DNA of 64,000 nucleotides from Albula goreensis (lineage: Eukaryota; Chordata; Actinopteri; Albuliformes; Albulidae): contig CM040752.1 in the NCBI GenBank assembly GCA_022829145.1, forward strand, positions 30,571,086 to 30,635,085, in the 5' to 3' direction. Shown piece by piece: positions 39,154 to 52,530 of this stretch (its first letter is position 1; every line of letters begins with the position of its first letter). The notes beneath the pieces were generated by a model. That model had not been told where the DNA came from. It saw only the letters and a list, made by a program, of their open reading frames with translations, and ran no database searches. The position numbers and the translations under genes were made by a program.

Positions 39154-40340
39154 CAGCTCTCGAAAAAAACGAAGAGACCACTCCAAATTTTTCTTAGCAT
39201 CAGCATCAGTAGCTTTACATGTATGGCAGCCATTCCATTCCAACACAAACACACCTCACTTCTATTTAACAAGGTACTGATTAAGTGGTCACCTGAATCA
39301 AATCTTATTTAACAAGGTAAAGTATAAAAACCACTGCTGTGGTCATCACCATCCTCTTGCAATAGAACCAGATGGATGGCAAAAACAGTGCTAGTAGTAC
39401 CTCAAAGGTAATCGGAATCGAAAAATTACTATTGACCATGCCAAAAGAGCTGAAAAGAAAAGTTTCCTTCTTGAAAAGAAGAGAAAGGTTCAATTCCAGC
39501 CTTTCTGGCAGAGAGATACAGTGAGCGTCAGGTTGCTTCCATCCTTAAAATTTCAAAGATGGTGGCTGTCTCACACCGACTGTGAGATTTGGTGGAGGAT
39601 CAGTGATGACCTGAAGGTGCTTCAGCAAGGCTGGCTTTGTCTTGGTGAAGGATGCATGAACAAGCCATGTGCAAGGTTAACCTGGACGAAAACTTGCTTC
39701 CTTCTGCTCTGACAATGTTCTCCAACAACTGAGGATTGGTTTTTCTAGCAGGACAATGCTCCATGCCAGACACAGCCAGGCCAATCAAGGTGTGGATGGA
39801 GGACCACCAGATCAAGACCCTGTCATGACCAGCCCAATCTGCAGACCTGAACCCCATTGAAAACCTCTGGAATGTGGTCAAGAGGAAGATGGGTGGTCAC
39901 AAGCCATCCAACAAAGCCGAGCTGCTTGAATTTTTTCACCAGGAGTGGCATAAAGCCACCCAACAGCAAAGTGAAAGAGTGGTGGAGAACATGCCAAGAG
40001 GCATGACAGCTGTGACTAGAAACCAGGGTTATTCCACCAAATATTGATTTCTGAACTTTTCCTAACTAACTAAAAATTAGTATTGTGTTGTGTAAAAATG
40101 AATATGAACTTTTCTTTGCACTATTCAAGGTCTGAAAACACTGCATCTTTTTTGTTGTTTTGACCAGTTGTCATTTTCTGTAAATAAATGCTTTAAATGA
40201 CAATATTTTTTATTTAGCATTTGGTTGAAATGTTGTCAGTAGTTTATATAATAAAACAAAAATATTCATTTCACTCAAACATAAATATAAATTGTAAAAC
40301 CAGAGAATTTGCAGTGGTCTCTTAATTGTTTCCAGAGCTG
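39154..40340 (+). mobile_element. Tc1-type DNA transposon relic
   Basis: Inverted termini CAGCTCTCGAAAAAAACGAA at the left and, read inward from the right, CAGCTCTGGAAACAATTAAG; both continue GAGACCACT. TA duplications flank the element. Inside are remnants of a Tc1-family DDE transposase on the plus strand: QDNAPC-type codons near 39748-39765 and DLNPIENLWNVVKRKMGGHK from about 39846. Stops and frameshifts break the frame, and at 1,187 bp it is shorter than the usual 1.6 kb, so the N-terminal and middle parts are reduced. Not active. It sits in TA-rich simple sequence on both sides. Confidence 0.9.
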
Positions 40341-40395
<55 letters not shown>

Positions 40396-40400
40396 ACAAA
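40341..40400. repeat. compound (TA)n(CA)n microsatellite
   Basis: TA run followed by CA run, directly abutting the right end of the Tc1-type relic. A shorter TA run abuts its left end (39140-39153), suggesting insertion into a pre-existing array. Confidence 0.9.
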
Positions 40401-43400
40401 TAGAGGCATGCTTGAAGATGTCTGCTTTTTGACTTGTGAAGGGTCGCAGAAACTGAAATAAGATCTGAAAGAATACAAAATGAGCCAATCTCACAGCCCA
40501 GTGTCACTTTAACATCGACATCAGTACCATTCAGGTCCTTCCACTATCAGAAATTCTACCTTACTTTCATTAGTGTCACAGCACTGAGCTCTCAATACAC
40601 ATAACTGGATTACATGTCAGCTTGACTGAAGAAAAAAGTATCATTTCTGATCCGTATCTTCCAAAAACTGCTTGAACTGTGATCAAGCACAGTGAGCCAC
40701 TTAGCCACTGCGGCCCACAGCCACCTCTTTCACCTCCACCAATCCCCTGTAGTGTCAAATTTTTTAATTTTTTTTTTGTACCTAAATTCTTGATTTAGAT
40801 TCCACCACTTGACTCAAGTTTCTCTTATTGAGCTGGAAATTCTGCCTTTATCTCTGTGAGGCTTCGCTCCTCGATTGCCTGCCTCGTAAGACCATTGCGG
40901 GCAATCAGCCCAAAAATATTGAAGTTGCATCCTACATCTGTATGAGGCTCACAAAGCGGGATAGATGCTCCTGAAATCAATCTGAGGCGATAATGCCGCT
41001 GCTGCTTGGATGAAACCGGCATGGGCTCTGTTTTTCTCTGTTTGTTACATTTTTTTTTTCCTCATCAATCTGCAATCTAATAGTTTTGGGGCCTGTGGGC
41101 ACAAAGGGACAGAGGGGCCCTGTAATCTGTTTGATTCCTACCCTGGGAGGTATTAGCGGCCCGTCGCTGCACGCTCTCCAGGTTGCAGATGGAGATGGAG
41201 CCGTTTGATTGGCTCCAGTTGTACGGGCCGCTTATTGATTCGGGGACATCATCAAGGAAGGCCTCTAGGGCTATAATGAAAGAGCCAATCCTGTGGAAGC
41301 ACTGGGTGATCTCACACACACACAATCTCACTGAGTGCCGAGTGCATCCAGCATCATCTGTTGCCAGGTAAAATTCTGTCTCTCCCTTTTTACATCATTC
41401 ACACGTCAAGATTTCATTGTCCGGTAGCCATGTATCAACCAATCACCAACAGCACACTGTTTACAGTTCTTGTTTTATTTTGTTTTATTTTATCTGATTT
41501 ATTGTTTCTGCATTTTCTTTTTTATCCTTGTTCTGCTTTCAGTATTATGCTGATGTTGGTCAAATAAGTCTAAGTAATGTCCTCCTCTTGTGGGCCCCAG
41601 GAAGAGTGGTAGTATCTATGGGAACAGATAATGTATCTGTATTAAGCCATACCCAGATAAACTAACTTTTCTTTCAGATATCCATGCATGCAGATGGAAG
41701 TGTTGTGACATGATTCAGATTAATCACCATGCTCTGAGTTATGAAGGCCTTTCCCCATTAGCCGAATCTCTGTGGATACAGGGAAGCGTGAGGCACAAAC
41801 CTGCTTTGGTATGTGCACACATGCATACACGAACACGCATGCTAACACGAACGATCATCCGGCTTCATTCAGCTCTGATGTGACAGTGGCCATTATCCTC
41901 CACAGTCCTGGATCATCCTACCCATCTGATGGAACGTTCCAGATGTAATAAGTCTTATCCATGATGACACGTTCAAAGATTCCTTGAAATAGATTTTTGT
42001 AAATGTCCATTATGCATATACTATATATATTGAATTTCTGTGTCAGTATTACACTTTTTGTCTTTTGTATCTTTTTAAGTACTGCATCTATTTTGCCATA
42101 CTCAGCCACATATGTTTTTAAGATGTTGAAGTATTTTGCACTTTTGTCTCCCCATCCTACCCCTCCCCTTGGGTATGGGTTGGGAAAAAAATAAAATAAA
42201 ATAAAAATAGTTGTTCACAAAAAAAAAATGATGACATTATGTGTGTATGTGAAGCACAATCCTTGGGGTCCAGGATTACAAAAGGGCCTGTGTAACAGAA
42301 CCAGCAGGTGCTTCCCCGGCCAGCACACTGACGGCCCTTGAGACTGGCACACACTGGCACACTGTGTTGAAGTGGTGGTTCCACATAGCGGGTCACTATC
42401 TGTTGATCTTTTCCAGACGTGTCCTCAATCTGTGGTCCTTAAATCTTCATCTGATGTTTTGTTTAAATATTTAGCAATTTCTGGGATTTTGCTCTTCTTG
42501 GAAGATTAGTGAATGGCTTCACAGTTTGCAACCTCCTGTATAACAACATTATTATTCAAAAAAAAATAAGAAAACTTTTTTACACACACAAGTAACCCCC
42601 CCTCCCCCTCAAATGGATTTCAATATTATTCCCCTGCCTTTGAAAGTTCAGATATGATAATTGCATGTTAGTTCATTTAACTTGTAAAAGTTAATGCATC
42701 AGTTTTCTCCTTTGTCTTTCACTATTTTGTAGAGAGAATAGTAATCACACATTAAAACTGCATATGTGGGTGCTTCTCTGTGGGACTCGGTGCTCTGCCT
42801 TATCATTTTATGTTTATCACTGTCTTCGTATAAGGCTACTGGGGCACTTCTATGAGAAAATGGTACCCAGGGTGGGAGTTTGATTGGTAGTAGAACAAGC
42901 GAGCATTTGTAAACCTGCTCCATAGAGGCTGTTACTGCAGTGTGTTGAAACATCCAACAAAAGACCTTCTCCCAGAGCTAGTTTAGGTTTACGCAACGGC
43001 AGTCTCAGATAGCTAAACCGGCACAACTTCACAGTAAGTCACTCTCTATAAAGGGTTCATAAACAGTTTATAAGCGGTAAACGGACATTTATCATTTCTG
43101 TCGTAGACAAGTTGCAAACTTTAAATGCAATGCACTGATAATTATTAAGATATGACTCCTAGGGGCCATTTCAGAAACTCATTTTTTAGATTAACTTCAC
43201 AATTCTTTTTTATTTGTTCTCGCTATCTAGTATATGCCTGGGACATGGTGGTAGATGTTTCAGACTTCATCTCACCCTAAGAAAGCATCCATAATTGAGG
43301 TTGCTATTCTGCGCTATTCGTTTCATAACCAGAGATGAGATTTGAGACCCTGCCAGCTCCAGGCATAACTGCTATCATAAGGTCAGCAGTATATTAGCTT

Positions 43401-43739
43401 CACTCTCACTCCCTATTATGGTTATGTTATTGTCGCTATTAACATTAGCATACATTATAAAAAATGATTATTCTCATGAAATATTACAAGTCCATTATTC
43501 AGACAATACAAACACAAAATTTAAAAAAATAAATAACAGGAACTATCAAACACAATCTAGCTCAGTTCAAATTTATCCACAATCAAATTAGTACTGATAT
43601 TGTCTCACAACTTGGTCTAAGGCAAATTGTACAACTATGCAGCCAATTTATAAACTTTATGAACAGACACTCAAGGTACTTGACAAAAAATTAATTCTCA
43701 TCATCATTGTTATATTATTGATAAATATAATCTTTGACA

Positions 43740-44470
43740 TTTTATAAATGTCATTTCCATGGCCAAAGTCTGCTTACTGTATAAGATTTTTCATGGCATT
43801 GCCCCATCCCCACTTAAAGAACGGTTTCATACTGCAGTACTGCTGCAATGATAACAAGGTCCTCATCAAGAGGGGACTGCTACATCAAGCTCAGTTCCAC
43901 AAAGTTTGGTATGACAGCCTTCTCAGTCAAAGCAGCTGAGCTGTGGAGCACCTTGCCAACTAGTGTCAGGGAGCAGCATACTCTTGAAGGTTTCAAATCA
44001 TGTGTTAAAAAACAGTTAAAAGAAAAGCAGTCATGCAATCATCAGTTAATCAGTTACTTTACTGTTATGACTTATTTTGTTAACTTGTTACTTGTATATT
44101 TTGTCTAATGAACATGCTATGTGTGTACTGGATTAATGAATGTTTATTCAGTCATGAAATTGTTTATGCAATATTCATTTAGTTAAGAACTTTTATTCAA
44201 TACTGGCATTTTTATACTATGTTTTGATATGTATATGTGTATATGTGCATATACATATGCATGTGTATATGCATTTTATTGGTATAGAATAATGTATTTT
44301 TGCCTACATTTTAATCGATTCAATATGTAATCCACACTGCTTCCAGACTGTATACTGTTGCCTCCCACCCAGGGACTACAGATGAAAATTAGCTCATAGC
44401 TATATCTGGCGCTATATTTATTGAGCACTGTCCCTGTTAAATAAACAAACAAATAAATAAAATGCAAAAA
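43740..44470 (+). mobile_element. LINE 3'-end remnant
   Basis: Degenerate coding for the C-terminal end of a non-LTR retrotransposon ORF2. YKIFHGIAPSPLKERF appears near 43780-43830. FSVKAAELWSTLPTSVREQH, followed by LEGFKSCVKKQLK, appears at about 43917-44024. Such A..LWN-LP-x-R...FK..LK endings are typical of fish L2/Rex-like LINEs. A 3' UTR follows with GGGACTACAGATGAAAATTA and TGTCCCTGTTAAATAAAC, ending in an AAAC/AAAT-rich tail near 44440-44465. A frameshift near 43850 and 5' truncation make it dead. The exact family is not certain. Confidence 0.8.
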
Positions 44471-44901
44471 TGACTCGGTTTTGTGTACTGTATTTACATT
44501 CTATTAAACCCCACTTTTACATGCCAAAGCCTTATATATATGAGTTCATGAGCAACATACATTGCTTTTGAGGATTGCCAAAGAGCACTCGAAAGTTCCA
44601 CTTGTATCGCATTTGTATGCAAGCTAGTAATTACGGTGCATGTCAACAAGGGCAGTGTCAGTTGAAGTGATTCTGACATTTGAACACAATGCATTCATAA
44701 TGATGCGAGGGGAAGACCTCCCGGTACTGCCACTTGTTAAGCACTTGGCTCTTACGTGACATGCTAACTGTAGGGTTCAGCCTAAATGATTTGTTTCCCC
44801 ACGGCAGCATTGAGAAAGGCAGTGATCTGCAAAGTTTTTGCAATGTGCAAAACAACGATGTATATGAATATTAAGTTAAAGCTTGACAGGTGCTGAATCT
44901 T

Positions 44902-44960
44902 TAAAAAAAAAAAAAAAAAAAAATAATCTTAAAAAAAACTGCACAATCTTAAAAAAAAAA
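44902..44960. repeat. A-rich simple repeat
   Basis: A run of about 21, then AATCTTAAAAAAAA modules twice. No retrogene body was recognised upstream. Confidence 0.8.
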
Positions 44961-46063
44961 ATCTAACTGTGGCTTGGCTGTTATTGTCACCAAATCACAT
45001 TACTCACCCCCGTCAAATTTGCAGACCTGTTATTTCCTGGAAGCAGCTGTGAGGACAGTGATCTGTTATGAGGACCAATTGTAAGAGGGGGAGGAAGACA
45101 AGCAAGCTGCTACTTCCAACCACATGAAGTCCTGTGGCCTCACTAAAAGGGCGTTTTTCTATTATGTCTGCGTTGTTTTGGTTACTCAGCAGACGGCTGC
45201 ATTGACCACTGAGGGGGTACTTTTGAGCAAACGGGAGAAGTTGTATTTTTTTTTTTGGACAGACATGCCTGTCATAATTCAGTCTACAGTCTGAATATTG
45301 AGTGGGGGTTTTGGGGGGGGGGGGGGCATTCCAATATCCCCTCCGCCACCCCCCACCCACCCTCCCCGGACATTAAAGCCAATTTCAGCTAGGCATTGCC
45401 ATTTGGCAGCTCCTGTGAAGAACAGAGAGGATTTAGAGCCACAGTAAACTACCTCGTGCAAACCAAGCAATTCCAGGCTCTGTCAGTCAGGTTTGATGAG
45501 CGCTGAATAGGCCCGTGTGAGGGAGGTGTGAGGAATGGAGTGAGGGTAAAAAAAAAAAAAAGAGAAAAAGAAATCATCTGAGGTTTTTACCTCCGTGGCC
45601 AAAAAGCTATTGCAGTTGCTTAATAAAGTGGATTTATCTGTTTGTCAGTAATCGCTAATGGCAGAGGACCGGGCCAGTGGATGAAAAGAAAAATGTAGGC
45701 TGTGATCTCCCCCCTCCCCCGCCCCCTGCCATTTGAGTTCTCTTAACAAGCCACGGTTTCTGTCCCAGCAGGGGAGGGGTAAGTGCCACCCCCGCCCTCA
45801 GCACCACCCCCCCCCACCCCCATCAGAAATCATGCGCTGTCTTGTAAAATAGTTTTCTTTATGGATCATAAATAAAATGTGTTTCACCAAACCGGAGGAA
45901 TTGACTTTCAAATATATGGGTCGCTTGCATCAGCCGTCACGCGGCAGGCAGAAATATAGATCACATTAAAAGGAATTTCTCAAAACAAGAGGAGAAAAAG
46001 CTCTTCTCTGCGTCTCTCTTTCCCTCTATACTCAGTGTAATTGTGGCAGGATGGATTTTTGGA

Positions 46064-46395
46064 ACTACACAGTTGTGCAACTGTAATGCATTATTAAGTA
46101 GGTCTGAGTGAGATGACTGCGCAACCATGCAGTTGCAATGCATTGTTAAGCAGGTCTGAGGGAGACAACTGCGCAGTCATGCAGATTTAATGCATTGTTA
46201 AGCAGGTCTGAGGGAGACAACTGCACAGCTATGCAGCTGTAATGCATTGTTAACTATGTCTGAATGAGACAACTGTGCAGCCAGGCAGCTGTAATGCATT
46301 GTTAAGCAGGTCTGAGGGAGACAACTGCGCAGCCATACAGTCAGGTATAAAGCAATTATTAAGCAGGTCTAAGTGAGATGACTTGCATAGCTAAG
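46064..46395. repeat. 52-bp minisatellite, about six units
   Basis: Units read AAGCAGGTCTGAGGGAGACA, ACTGCGCAGCCATGCAG, then CTGTAATGCATTGTT with variants. End units are the most diverged. Noncoding. Confidence 0.88.
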
Positions 46396-48489
46396 ATGAC
46401 ATTAAAAGCCAGCACGTACATCCCAGCACGTTCTCTGGCTGCCCCCCATCACCATGGTGATGGCTTTGATCTGGACAGGAAGCTATCCTCATCAGTCACT
46501 AATTAAAACAGACGGGTTGAACACCTTCGCCTCCCCTGGAGGACCAAACCCGACCCCCGTCCAGTACTCCCCTTCCTCAATCAATATCAATTACTGTTCT
46601 TTGCTTTCACTGATATGACCCTTCCTCCAGTCGGACACCCCCTGGATACTCACAGAACCCTGCCCCCCCCCCCCCGCCTCCCGCTTCCTCCTCCATCCCA
46701 CACCCCTTCCTTCTCTCTGCACCTGTGCCAGTCCAATCAGCTGAGTGAATGGACCCTTTCAAGTAGAGATCACTCAGATGCAGATCAGGGCCCTGAAACA
46801 GTGACCTCGTGCCTTAGTGACCATGTGCCTTAGCAACCAAGCGGTTTGACAGCAGACGCTCAGTGGTGAGTCACACCCACCAGGGAGTCGGCTGCAGTCG
46901 CTAAACTCTTCGCCCCGGCAGCAGGGTCGACATCAGGGGCCGTCGCGCTCGCCACCTCCTCCTCCGGCGTAGCGTATAATCTCACCCCAAAGCCCACATG
47001 GGAAAACAGCAGCATCACCAACTGATGGGCAGCGGGAGGGCTGATTTTTATACTTATGCTGCCAACAAAGCCTGGTCTCAATCAGCAGCCAACCCCGACC
47101 TCAATTCACAGCTCACTTAAAGCATTGCTAAGCACTTATTTATGAGCAAGAACATTGTCTTAATTGCACAACTCACCGTAAAATACAGAGCCTGAAAATA
47201 AATATGAACATTGCATTAAATTGTGGGTCAAATTTAACCCAGCAATTTAAAAAAAAAAAAAAAAAAAAAACAAGGCCACTCCACTATTCATTGTTATATT
47301 TAAGACTTGTTTGTTGCAGACTTGAATTCAGCATTCCTAACCACTTGTGTGTGGTGGTTGGTTATAGAACTATAGATAACAATGCACAATGTGCCTTGAG
47401 ACCGATAATTTATGGTGGAAAAAAAAATAAACTGCAGAGCAAATTGACAGAACTGTGACGAAGAGGCCGTGCTTTGAGCGCCTGCCTCCATCTCCGGTTG
47501 AAAATGACAGAAATTGCTCGGGTTCCTGGCGGACAAATCGCACGGCGCTGTCAGAGAACAGGGAGCCCAGGTTTCACGGCACAGCCTGATCGACAAGTTG
47601 AGCCTCTGACAGGTGAGCAATGTTCATTAGCAACCACGCGGAAATAATCTGGAGCGAATCTCACGTCATGCCAGCGCACTCCTATTCACCCGTATAAGTC
47701 TCTATTTTTTGGGGTAGGGGGGTGGTCCAATTTATGTCTCTTGCTGTGTTTGTCTGGATCAGCACCAGTGGTTCTCCTCTGGCCTCCTCATGTTTGTGGG
47801 GGTCTTGTTTGTCGACCTTGATCGTCAGCAAACCTCAGCTCACAGGGATCAGGTGGAAGAGCTGAACTGACAGGCACCTTACAGGAGGTGTAAATATGCA
47901 CACTATGGCTGTCCCCATTCATTATGTATTACTGTAGGAAAAGGGATTCTTCAGAATCTCCAGAATGTATGCTAGTTTTCTTTCCAACCACAGTTTCCAG
48001 CCCTGAACAGTAACAGGCAAGTGGTGCAGATGCAGAGGACAAGGGTACACCTATCCGGAAGGGCATTTTAGATGGATATGTACAAATCTTTATTTTTAAA
48101 TATTTATTCCATGATAAGGACAATAAGACAGATCTCACAGCCACAATTCTGAACTGCATGTCTCTGGAGTCTCATGGCTTCTTCTGACCTACACCCTGCT
48201 TTCAGCTGACACAGGTATCATGGACCAGTGAGATTAAGAGTGTAAATTCTCTGAACATGTGAGCCTGTGATTGATTGTATATAGGAGGATTTTATAACAT
48301 TCCTCTATGCTTGAAGTCCAAACTCCTAAAAGCACTGTCCTATCTTACCTGTCAACGAGAGACCCAGGTGTAGGAAATGACCAAGTGTGGTGTCAAGAAT
48401 AATGTAGGGATTATCTAGGTCTGGATGTTAATTCTGGATTTCATTTCCATCTGGATATGGTGCATATTGACAAAACTGGTTTAAAGCAT

Positions 48490-48653
48490 AAATAAATAAA
48501 TAAATACATGAATGAATGAATGGATGGATGGATGGATGGATGGATGGATGGATGGATGGATGGATGGATGGATGGATGGATGGATGGATGGATGGATGGA
48601 TGGATGGATGGATGGATGGATGGATGGATGGATGAATGAATGAATGAATGAAT
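48490..48653. repeat. (GGAT)n microsatellite with AATA/AATG edges
   Basis: About 28 GGAT units flanked by GAAT units on both sides and AAAT units at the left. The overlapping open frame (repeated HPSI/IHPS) is an artefact. Confidence 0.93.
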
Positions 48654-49549
48654 TGAGAAAGACTTCCCCATGACGCCATTAGGAGAGGTATTTTTGAAAA
48701 TTCAGAGGTATTGTTTTATTTGATTCTGGAAATTGTTGAGTGGTTTGGGACCTTCGCACTCTTCATATTCACAGGCTTTGATGACCCCGGTAGGCTCAGT
48801 GCATCTGTGAGAAGTGCGGCAGAGAACATCACCCTGGTTTCAGGGCGAAAAAATGCTCTTTGGACGGCCTCTCTCGGGCCACATCCTGACAGCATGCTCT
48901 TCTTTACAAACGTGAAGCGTTTTAAGAGCCCGAGCCTATGGCAGGTTTCCCATAGCCTAGCTTAATTTTCACCTCTGCATATACCTGCCTCTATCCCCTG
49001 GGCTCTGCCTAAGGTTTTCCTCTCCTACCTCAGCCATTAACAAGTCTGCCTGCTGGCCTACTTGGCACAAGCATCCTCCTTTTCCTCTTGTGTGTGCACC
49101 TGGTCTTCCAGATCTCTTAAAATGTACCTAAATCTCAAATGATATCATTAAATACTGATACAACAAATCAACCAACTAACCGAACAATCAAGTAACTAGT
49201 TAATCAAGATATCCATCATGAAACGAAATTTTATTTAACGTAGGTGCTGTGGGGCTTTTTTCACTGGAATTATCACATGCATTTTAAATTGGAATTATCG
49301 CATGCAATTTATCAAATGACAGTGTGTATAATTACTAGTAACCTGTAAGGAACAGAGACATTCAAATAATTTGAATATAATCCTTGAATATAAATTATAC
49401 AAATCAAAATCATACACACAGATAAGCATAAAACATGCTTTTAAACTGAACCTCTAGTCCTAGGAAGCATGTCAATTTTTTGCAGAGGTCATTAAAAACT
49501 GAAGCCATTAGAATTACAATCACAACCTACAAAGGAAACAGGTAGTTTG

Positions 49550-49850
49550 GTTTAATTGATTGCTTAATTGCGTGTTTTGCTCATTTCATCACACCGGAGA
49601 TGGAAACGGCCTGCGGTGGGACGGCTTAGGGTTCCACGGGTTCCTAATTACTGGCCCGGCAACGGATTGTAATTGCCTGTGATTTCTTTAATCAACATAA
49701 TGAACAGAGAGCAATTTCGTCTAATCTACTGTAATGACACGAGTTAGTGCTGCTGGTCAGGTGGGAGTGGTTCAGTGACTGCCGGTCCTGGTGGTGCATT
49801 TTGCTGCATAATTAATGCACAGGATTAAATGAGCTTAGCGGCTCAGGACC
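49550..49850. promoter_or_regulatory. candidate intronic conserved element with TAATTA motifs
   Basis: TTAATTGATTGCTTAATTGC, CCTAATTACTGG, TTGTAATTGCC and GCATAATTAATGC occur within about 270 bp, together with CpG-rich segments such as CACACCGGAGATGG. The motif density suggests a homeodomain-bound enhancer. It is inference from motifs only. Confidence 0.28.
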
Positions 49851-50879
49851 TGTGTCTGGCCCATTGATCGGGTTCGGTTAGGAACCGGACTTGGGGATTT
49901 GGGAAGGAAAAGTTCAGTGACCTGGAGCATCGAACGGTCTCCCTGATACTGTAAACTGAGCTCCCGAGCCAAGAAGCCACAAGTCTGACATCATCGTATT
50001 GAGTTTCTGCTAATACCCTCATCAGGGACTACATTTCCCATCAGGCTTGCTATTAAGGATGGCCTCTGGGGGTGTGCGTTTGGATTGGGGGCATACAGAG
50101 CACAGAGTTGATGAGGGAGGCTGTTGTTTGGGTGGGCTGGAGAGATACTGTGTGCGTGGTGTGTTGTGGTGTTTTGATAAAAGCCCAAATAAACCTCTTT
50201 TGTCCCTGCAGGGTAGCAGCCTGACAGGGGACAGCAAAATAAGCATCTTTGCTTTCATTTAGTGCCACCCTGGACTTTGGCTCAAGTGCTTGGCATTGAA
50301 AGACGTCGGCTTGCCCTTCTCCTTCGGCTTTGTGCTCCAGCAACAAGGATACTGTGTTCATCTCTCATGATTTCACTAATTGGAAATTGGCAGTTGAAAA
50401 CACCCCATACCAGAGCCATTTATCTGTGCCTCTTTGGCCGACTTCAGTAAAACTCTGGCAGAGGGGGGAAGCAGGTGCCTCGCCTGAATTCTTCTATTTG
50501 ACAAAACTGATATAGTTTCACACATTAAGTTACTGTCTCATTCTCTGACTCTTAGTCTATTTATTTTCTTTTTCTGCATCTTTCCTGTTGCTTCAGACAA
50601 ATGAACTTCCCACCGTGTACACATCGATCTGTCTGGCCCTATGTGTTCAAAAACAATGCATCTCTAAACCGTACCTTAATTGCTGCTATATGCTATGTGC
50701 TCAATATTCCAGTTGGCCCTGTTATGAAGTACTGTATTTTTCCATAACAACCTTCACGGTATTGAATACAGACACTGCAAATGAAATGATGGGTCCTCTT
50801 ACACAAGATAATGATACAGGCATGAATAGTGTAACCTATATAGCAGTATAGCATTGAACTCACTGAATCCCCTCCACCC

Positions 50880-50926
<47 letters not shown>

Positions 50927-50945
50927 GCATACAAACACACATGCA
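50880..50945. repeat. (CA)n microsatellite
   Basis: CA array with a few interruptions, flanked by ACAGACACAGACACAC. Confidence 0.9.
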
Positions 50946-52229
50946 CACAGACACAGACACACAAATCAAACTTAAAAACCCTCTTTCTCAGTTCGAGCTA
51001 TTCTTATGAAGCTGGGTAATAGAAGAAGTCACTGCACAAAAATAATTTATTATATGTGTAGGTGTTTCCGGACTACATAATACACAGGCGCTCAAGAAAC
51101 ACAGTCAATATGCGCATGTGTATGTGGAAGAACGTTTTAAAATGATTTTGTTTATGTTGGCCTTGAGCTTTGGTCATAATGAGGATGTGTGCATTGTCTC
51201 TCTGTTAGGAAATGGATTTATTGCTACCCTATTCTGGGCGTGACCTGTGCTGAGGCAGGTTTTTCAATACAACCATAAAAAGAACCTTTCTGCCCCACCA
51301 AGTGATTTTAATTTGGAAGATCAATAGGACAGGCGGAACTGAAGCTCTCTCACTATACTGTGGTTAGCGTTAAAGCAGGGCAGTAGGATTTTCCTGTCTT
51401 CTGTTGGGTGAAATTTTCAGTTATCGAGTCGTCATCAAGACAAAACAAAAAAGGCCTTAGTGGCTGTAGATGACCCCCAACAGCACCAGTGAAAACAAAA
51501 ACAGTCATCAAAGGTCACCGTCTATCATCACAACACAGTTTGCTTCAATTTCCGGGGAAAAACTGCAGTGATTTAAACAAAGACAACACAGAAAACAAAA
51601 ACAAAACAATTTAAGCATGGAAAATTTTCTTCTGAATGTGCCTGCTTTATTTTTCAGCACCCAGCACCCACCACCCACCCTGCTGTGTCTGAAATCAAAC
51701 ACTTCATTTCCCCCAGAAAAAAGTTTACAATGGCTAACACCACTGCAGGAGGCCAGTCTATGAAAATGGCCGCTTCAGAAATCACAAAAAAAAAAAACAC
51801 TTGGCTTCTTTTTCACAATCCTAAAATTGTTTCATAGTTGACAGGAGTGACTAAGTCTTTAAATGTTCCTTTAAATCATGTGGGTTATTAACACTAATTG
51901 ACACACAATATGACACACATAATTGTATTGATGTTGCAAAAAGACGCCTTGGCCAGATGCTTATTGCTTTCCCTCCAATCCAAGTACCACACTTCATATT
52001 CTGTCAGTCACAGACAGAAAAACTTACCAGCAACAACTTTCCTCGAGAGCTCCCATCATGACAACTAAGGAAAAATGTTCTTGTACGTTCAGTTATTTCT
52101 TCATCTACTAATGCAACATATGTCATACTGAACTTCGTGAAGGAAACAAACTTTAAATTCACGCTATTTTTTGAAAACTGTGTCACTGCTCTGGGTACAA
52201 GGAAGCTATTAAGTGGCCGTTCCAATTAA

Positions 52230-52530
52230 TTCTGTTGCCACGGCAGCAAAAGCAAAGCCTTGCGTATCGTTCCCGAAAATCAAACGGATAATGAATTGTG
52301 GCGCTTTTTCCTGGCGTTACCCGTGATTTCCGCCGGGCCCTCATTTGCATTTGAGCTGGGGGTTTGAAGTGCCTCGTATGCTCAGATGATAAATGCGGCC
52401 GAGACATTGAGCCATTGCGCTGCATTTCTGCCTCTCTGCTGAGTGCGCAAACAAACGGCGGAATCACGCCTTTTTTCCTCGAGATCAGGAAAAACTAATC
52501 ACCATCGATTTGAATTGTAAATGTAATGTG
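52230..52530. promoter_or_regulatory. candidate intronic conserved element with an octamer site
   Basis: CpG-retaining stretch with a perfect POU octamer on the minus strand (ATTTGCAT at 52345 on the plus strand), plus GATAATGAATTG and ACTAATCACC motifs. Composition differs from the surrounding AT-rich intron. Function is inferred, not shown. Confidence 0.22.

Noticed and set aside
41077-41331. Minus-strand open frame of 84 aa containing ESISGPYNWSQSNGS
   Set aside because: Considered as an alternative receptor exon, but it matches no part of the receptor and has no paired splice sites in a usable phase that I could support.
48428-48679. Open frames of repeated HPSI
   Set aside because: Translation of a GGAT tetranucleotide array.
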